This document shows, in pieces, positions 60,121 through 64,000 of a stretch of DNA of 64,000 bases. Source of the stretch: Shimwellia pseudoproteus (GTDB lineage Bacteria > Pseudomonadota > Gammaproteobacteria > Enterobacterales > Enterobacteriaceae); the NCBI RefSeq assembly GCF_016415625.1, contig NZ_WBXP01000002.1, positions 148,350 through 212,349 on the forward strand. Direction: 5' to 3'. Under the pieces are notes generated by a model. That model made no database searches. It was not told the origin of the DNA and worked only from the letters and a program-made list of their open reading frames with translations. The first letter of the stretch is position 1. The number at the start of each line of letters is the position of its first letter. Position numbers and translations under genes: made by a program.

Positions 60121-61476
60121 ATGAACATGACATTCTCGTCGTCTGCCTCTGCGCTGAAAAAGAAAGTAGAGCAAGCGCTGATCATTGATAAAGACGCTGG
60201 AATATACCAGTGCAACCGGGGGATTTTTACCGATCCTGAATTATTCGAACTGGAAATGAAGCACCTGTTCGAGGGGAATTGGGTATATCTGGCCCACGAG
60301 AGCCAGATCCCGGAACCGGGTGACTATTACACCATTACCGTCGGGCGCCAGCCGGTCATGATCACCCGGGATAAAGATAACCAACTGCACGCGCTGATCA
60401 ACAGCTGCTCCCACCGCGGGGCGATGTTAGCCAGCCGTAAGGCGGGGAATAAAAGCTCATTTACCTGCCCGTTTCACGGATGGACCTTCAGCAATAACGG
60501 TAAATTACTGAAAGCGAAAGATGAGAAAACCGGCGGATATCCGCCGTGCTTTAAAAAAGACGGCTCTCACGATCTTAAGGCCATGCCGCAGTTCACCTGC
60601 TATAAAGGCTTCCTGTTCGGCAGCCTGCGCGCCGACGTGCAGCCCCTCGAAGAGTACCTGGGGGACACGCTGCGGGTGCTGGATCTGATTGTCGATCAGG
60701 CTCCGGAAGGGCTGGAAGTGCTGGCCGGCGCCTCCAGCTATACCTTTGAAGGCAACTGGAAACTGGGGATGGAAAATGGCGCCGACGGCTACCACGTGAG
60801 CGTGGTGCACTGGAACTACGCCTCTACCATGTCCCGCCGCAACTATGAGGCCAATGCCACCCATGCGGTGGACGCTAACGGCTGGTCGAAAAGTAACGGT
60901 GGGGTATATGGTTTTGAAAACGGCCATATGCTGCTCTGGACCCAGGCGCTGAACCCGGAAGTTCGCCCGGTATACCGCCACCGGGAGCGGCTGATCGCCC
61001 AGTTTGGCGAACAGCGGGCGGACCTGATGGTCAACCAGACCCGCAATCTGTGCCTCTATCCCAACGTCTACATTATGGATCAGTTCTCCACCCAGATCCG
61101 CGTGGTGCGGCCGCTGGCGGTGGACAAAACGGAAGTGACCATTTTCTGTTTTGCACCCCGGGGTGAAAGCGCCGAAGAGCGCACTTTACGTATCCGCCAG
61201 TATGAGGACTTTTTCAACGTCAGCGGGATGGGCACGCCAGACGATCTGGAAGAGTTCCGCGCCTGCCAGCAGGGCTATATGGCCGGCAACTTACCGTGGA
61301 GTGACATGAGCCGCGGGGCGACCCGCTGGGTAGAAGGGGCCGACGAAAACGCCGCTATGATGGAGATCCGCCCGCAACTGAGCGGCCCGCGCTCCGAAGA
61401 TGAGGCGCTTTACGTTACCCATCACCACCACTGGCAGCAGGCGATGTTAAACGCCATCGGGGAGGAGCAGCAATGA
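60121..61476 (+). CDS. benA: benzoate 1,2-dioxygenase large (alpha) subunit BenA
   Basis: 451 residues. It is the catalytic subunit of the oxygenase that turns benzoate into the cis-1,2-diol. The Rieske cluster ligands are Cys96, His98, Cys116 and His119 (CSHRG...CPFHGW), and the mononuclear iron site is around NGADGYHVSVVH (about 218-229). The ATG at 60121 has GAGG eight bases upstream. benB starts on the overlapping ATGA at its stop. Confidence 0.95.
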   Translation: MNMTFSSSASALKKKVEQALIIDKDAGIYQCNRGIFTDPELFELEMKHLFEGNWVYLAHESQIPEPGDYYTITVGRQPVMITRDKDNQLHALINSCSHRGAMLASRKAGNKSSFTCPFHGWTFSNNGKLLKAKDEKTGGYPPCFKKDGSHDLKAMPQFTCYKGFLFGSLRADVQPLEEYLGDTLRVLDLIVDQAPEGLEVLAGASSYTFEGNWKLGMENGADGYHVSVVHWNYASTMSRRNYEANATHAVDANGWSKSNGGVYGFENGHMLLWTQALNPEVRPVYRHRERLIAQFGEQRADLMVNQTRNLCLYPNVYIMDQFSTQIRVVRPLAVDKTEVTIFCFAPRGESAEERTLRIRQYEDFFNVSGMGTPDDLEEFRACQQGYMAGNLPWSDMSRGATRWVEGADENAAMMEIRPQLSGPRSEDEALYVTHHHHWQQAMLNAIGEEQQ

Positions 61477-61961
61477 GCCAGTTACTGCAAGAGGTTGCTC
61501 AGTTTCTCTACCGGGAAGCCCGCCTGCTGGACGATCGGGACTGGGACAACTGGCTAACCTGTTACCACCCGGAGGTGGTTTACTGGATGCCGGCCTGGAC
61601 GGATTATGACCAGCTCACCACCGATCCCCAGCGGGAAATTTCGCTGATTTATTACGGCTGCCGGGATGGCCTCGAAGACCGGGTATACCGGATCAAAACA
61701 GAGCGTTCGGCGGCCAGTACCCCGGAGCCCCGCACCACCCATATGCTGAGCAATATCGAAATACTTGCCCAGCACGGTGAGACGGTCTCCGTGCGTTATA
61801 ACTGGTGTACATACAGCCATCGTTACCAGAAAACCGATCAGTTTTTCGGCCATACCACCCTGACATTACAGCAGGGGGATAACGGGTTTGTTATCAGTAA
61901 AAAAGTGGTGCAGCTGAACAACGACTATATCAATCAGGTGATTGATATTTATCATATTTAG
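61473..61961 (+). CDS. benB: benzoate 1,2-dioxygenase small (beta) subunit BenB
   Basis: 162 residues of the ring-hydroxylating dioxygenase beta-subunit family (NTF2-like cone fold). It supports the alpha-subunit trimer. FLYREARLLDDRDWDNWLTCYHPEVVYWMPAW and the RTTHMLSNIE segment are typical. It overlaps benA by four bases and precedes benC by eight. Confidence 0.95.
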   Translation: MSQLLQEVAQFLYREARLLDDRDWDNWLTCYHPEVVYWMPAWTDYDQLTTDPQREISLIYYGCRDGLEDRVYRIKTERSAASTPEPRTTHMLSNIEILAQHGETVSVRYNWCTYSHRYQKTDQFFGHTTLTLQQGDNGFVISKKVVQLNNDYINQVIDIYHI

Positions 61962-61969
61962 AGGTGACT

Positions 61970-62980
61970 ATGGCGTACAACGTAGCGCTTAATTTTGAGG
62001 ATGGCGTCACGCGTTTCATCCTGTGTAATGAAAATGAGAAGGTGCTGGATGCGGCCTACCGGCAGAAAATTAACCTGCCAATGGATTGCTCTGATGGGGT
62101 ATGCGGCACCTGTAAATGCCACTGTGAATCCGGTGATTATGACCTCGGCGATGAGTATATCGAGGAGGCGCTCTCCGAACAGGAGCAGGCGAAGGGCATG
62201 GTCCTGACCTGCCAGATGGTGCCGGAATCGGATTGCGTTATCCAGATCCCGATGGCCTCCACCCTGTGCAAAACCGGGGATCAGCAGTTTGCGGCCACCA
62301 TTGAGCGGGTGGAGGCCCTGGCGGACAGCGCCATTGAGCTGGTACTGAACCTGACTGCGGCGCCGGGAATCGCTTTTTTACCCGGCCAGTATATTAATAT
62401 CCAGGTCCCGGGCAGTGATGCCTGGCGGGCCTATTCATTCAGCTCCGTGCCCGGCAGCCCCCGGCTGAGCTTCCTGTTGCGCAATGTGCCGGATGGCAAG
62501 ATGAGCGGCTATCTTACTAGCCAGGCGCAGCCGGGAGAGCCCCTTAAACTGGCGGGCCCGCTGGGCAGCTTTTATTTGCGTCCGGTACAGCGCCCCATCG
62601 TGATGCTGGCCGGGGGAACCGGGCTGGCACCGTTCCTCTCGATGCTGGAGCAACTGGCTGTCAGTGGTTGTGCGCATCCGGTACACCTGCTGTATGGCGT
62701 GAACCGCGATGAAGATCGGGTGAAACTGGCGCAACTGGACGATCTGGTCACCCGCCTGCCGGGGTTCAGTTATCAGGTCTGTGTGGCGGACCCGCACACC
62801 GCCACCGGCTGCCAGGGGTATGTCACGGATCACTTGCTCAGCGAGCAATTACACCACGGTGAGGTCGACATTTACCTGTGCGGGCCGCCGCCGATGGTTG
62901 AGGCGGTTATGTCCTGGCTGGAAGTGGCGCGCATTGAACCGGCCCACTTTTATTATGAAAAATTTGCCCCCCAGCGCTGA
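61970..62980 (+). CDS. benC: benzoate 1,2-dioxygenase electron-transfer component BenC
   Basis: 336 residues. It moves electrons from NADH to the oxygenase. A plant-type [2Fe-2S] ferredoxin domain comes first, with Cys40, Cys45, Cys48 and Cys81; then an FAD-binding barrel (RAYSFSSVPG, about 150) and an NAD-binding domain (MLAGGTGLAPFLSML, about 208-222; YLCGPPPMVEAV near the end). GAGGTG lies before the ATG, overlapping the benB stop region. Confidence 0.95.
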   Translation: MAYNVALNFEDGVTRFILCNENEKVLDAAYRQKINLPMDCSDGVCGTCKCHCESGDYDLGDEYIEEALSEQEQAKGMVLTCQMVPESDCVIQIPMASTLCKTGDQQFAATIERVEALADSAIELVLNLTAAPGIAFLPGQYINIQVPGSDAWRAYSFSSVPGSPRLSFLLRNVPDGKMSGYLTSQAQPGEPLKLAGPLGSFYLRPVQRPIVMLAGGTGLAPFLSMLEQLAVSGCAHPVHLLYGVNRDEDRVKLAQLDDLVTRLPGFSYQVCVADPHTATGCQGYVTDHLLSEQLHHGEVDIYLCGPPPMVEAVMSWLEVARIEPAHFYYEKFAPQR

Positions 62981-62988
62981 GGTAAAAC

Positions 62989-63771
62989 ATGCAGCAACGT
63001 CGTTTTGAAGATCGGGTGATGGTGATCACCGGGGCCGCTCAGGGTATCGGTAAAGCCGTGGCGGAGCGGGCTGCTGCCGAGGGCGCTACGCTGGTATTGA
63101 TTGATCGCGCCCACTGGCTGGACGAGGTGGCCACCAGTCTGCGCCAGCAGGGGGCTGATGTCCTCGCCCTGAATGCGGATCTTGAACAGTGGGGGGATAC
63201 CGAGGCCGCATTTGCGGAAGCCCACAACCGCTACGGGCGCATCGATATTCTGGTCAATAATGTCGGTGGCACCATCTGGGCGCGGCCTTATGCGGACTAC
63301 CAGCCCCACCAGGTGGAGGCGGAGATTCGCCGCTCGCTGTTCCCGACATTATGGGGATGCCGGGCGGTGCTGCCCTATATGCTGGAACGCCGCCAGGGGG
63401 TGATTGTTAATGTCTCCTCCGTGGCGACCCGCGGGGTTAACCGGGTGCCTTACTCGGCGGCAAAAGGCGGGGTCAATGCCCTGACTCAATCTCTGGCGTT
63501 TGAATATGCTGAGTCCGGTATCCGCATTAATGCCACCGCGCCGGGTGGCACAGATGCCGCACCGCGTCTGACCCCGCGCAATACCGAAGTCCCCAGCCCG
63601 CAGGAGCAGCAGTGGTACCAGCAGGTGGTAGACCAGACCTGCGCCACCAGCCTGATGCACCGCTATGGCTCAGTGGCAGAACAGGCGGCGGCGATTTTGT
63701 TCCTCGCCAGCGATGACGCCAGTTATATTAACGGCACCGTGCTGCCGGTTGCCGGTGGGGATTTGGGGTAA
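62989..63771 (+). CDS. benD: benzoate cis-diol dehydrogenase BenD
   Basis: 260 residues, short-chain dehydrogenase/reductase. It oxidises and decarboxylates 1,2-dihydroxycyclohexa-3,5-diene-1-carboxylate to catechol with NAD+. The cofactor motif is TGAAQGIG (about 14-21), NNVGG follows at about 90, and the catalytic Tyr/Lys are in VPYSAAKGG with Ser in NVSSVA. It is the last gene of the operon seen here. Confidence 0.95.
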   Translation: MQQRRFEDRVMVITGAAQGIGKAVAERAAAEGATLVLIDRAHWLDEVATSLRQQGADVLALNADLEQWGDTEAAFAEAHNRYGRIDILVNNVGGTIWARPYADYQPHQVEAEIRRSLFPTLWGCRAVLPYMLERRQGVIVNVSSVATRGVNRVPYSAAKGGVNALTQSLAFEYAESGIRINATAPGGTDAAPRLTPRNTEVPSPQEQQWYQQVVDQTCATSLMHRYGSVAEQAAAILFLASDDASYINGTVLPVAGGDLG

Positions 63772-63784
63772 TTTTTGCCACCAG

Positions 63785-63818
63785 ACAGCTCCGTAAATGG
63801 GGCTGTTTAACTATTCTT
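63785..63818 (+). terminator. possible terminator after benD
   Basis: ACAGCTCC / GGGGCTGT stem (63785-63792 with 63799-63806, one G-T pair), followed by TTTAACTATTCTT, a weak T tract. Confidence 0.5.
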
Positions 63819-63901
63819 ATCCATCCGTAGTTTTTCCTATGCGTTACTTGCCACGCATGGCTTCTTTATGTGCCCATTCACCTTTTTGTTGAGTGCATTT
63901 T

Positions 63902-64000
63902 GGAAGGTGCGAACAAGTTCCTGATATGAGATCATCATATTCATCCGGAGCGCATCCCAGAGGGACATCATGAGCCATCAACTCACCTTCGCCGATAGTG
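63902..64000 (+). mobile_element. left end of an IS5-family insertion sequence
   Basis: GGAAGGTGCGAACAAG at 63902-63917 matches the IS5 terminal inverted repeat as remembered, followed by the usual short leader before the transposase. The element runs off the window, so its right end and target duplication cannot be seen. Confidence 0.85.
63970..64000 (+). CDS. IS5-family transposase, first 10 codons only
   Basis: The ATG at 63970 with AGAGGG upstream encodes MSHQLTFADS, the start of IS5-type (DDE) transposases. The rest lies outside the window. Confidence 0.8.
   Translation, partial: MSHQLTFADS

Overview
The window is a chromosomal segment of an Enterobacteriaceae species. Its first 52 kb has the gene content and order of the E. 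coli/Salmonella/Klebsiella core chromosome, and most proteins align nearly end to end with E. coli proteins recalled from memory. The base composition is moderately GC-rich. A second FtsI-like transpeptidase next to rlmA, as in Salmonella, and a benzoate/catechol pathway that E. coli K-12 lacks put it outside Escherichia. I cannot name the genus from sequence alone.

Region 1 (1-18.9 kb): rsmF-letB-letA on the minus strand; msrC, proQ-prc and htpX on the plus strand; yebQ/kdgR; the yobH-mgrB-yebO group; an unusually long AT-rich leader before yobF-cspC; the ftsI paralogue and rlmA; mntP behind a manganese (yybP-ykoY) riboswitch; yobD. Region 2 (18.9-31.6 kb): manXYZ (mannose PTS), yoaE, sdaA, nudL, pabB, yoaH, yoaB, yoaA, tsaB, yeaY. 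Region 3 (31.7-41.9 kb): fadD, rnd, minCDE, ycgL, ycgM, ycgN, dsbB, nhaB, fadR. The umuDC and hlyE genes that E. coli carries between ycgN and dsbB are absent. Region 4 (41.9-52 kb): ycgB, dadAX, cvrA, ldcA, emtA, ymgE, treA.

Region 5 (52.2-64 kb) is accessory. It opens with an Rpn-family (PD-(D/E)XK) nuclease gene. Its 3' end carries a well-placed internal ribosome binding site and ATG that would make a separate 65-residue C-terminal protein, matching the RpnL toxin / intragenic RpnS antitoxin arrangement. Next come a PcaR-like IclR regulator and a divergent 11-gene run, pcaI-pcaJ-pcaF-pcaD-catB-catC-catA-benA-benB-benC-benD. Together these encode the whole route from benzoate through catechol, cis,cis-muconate and beta-ketoadipate to succinyl-CoA and acetyl-CoA, laid out in reverse of chemical order. 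Two copies of a sequence resembling the Pseudomonas PcaR box sit just upstream of the predicted pcaI promoter, so one beta-ketoadipate-type regulator may control the whole pathway. No transporter and no BenM/CatM-type LysR regulator is present before the window ends in the left end of an IS5-family insertion sequence.

The most notable observations are the RpnL/RpnS overlap with its KEGI repeat, the single benzoate-to-TCA operon with PcaR boxes, the missing standard start codon of the IclR regulator, the SSN-to-SSD change in the FtsI paralogue, and a perfect Cra-type palindrome before manXYZ.
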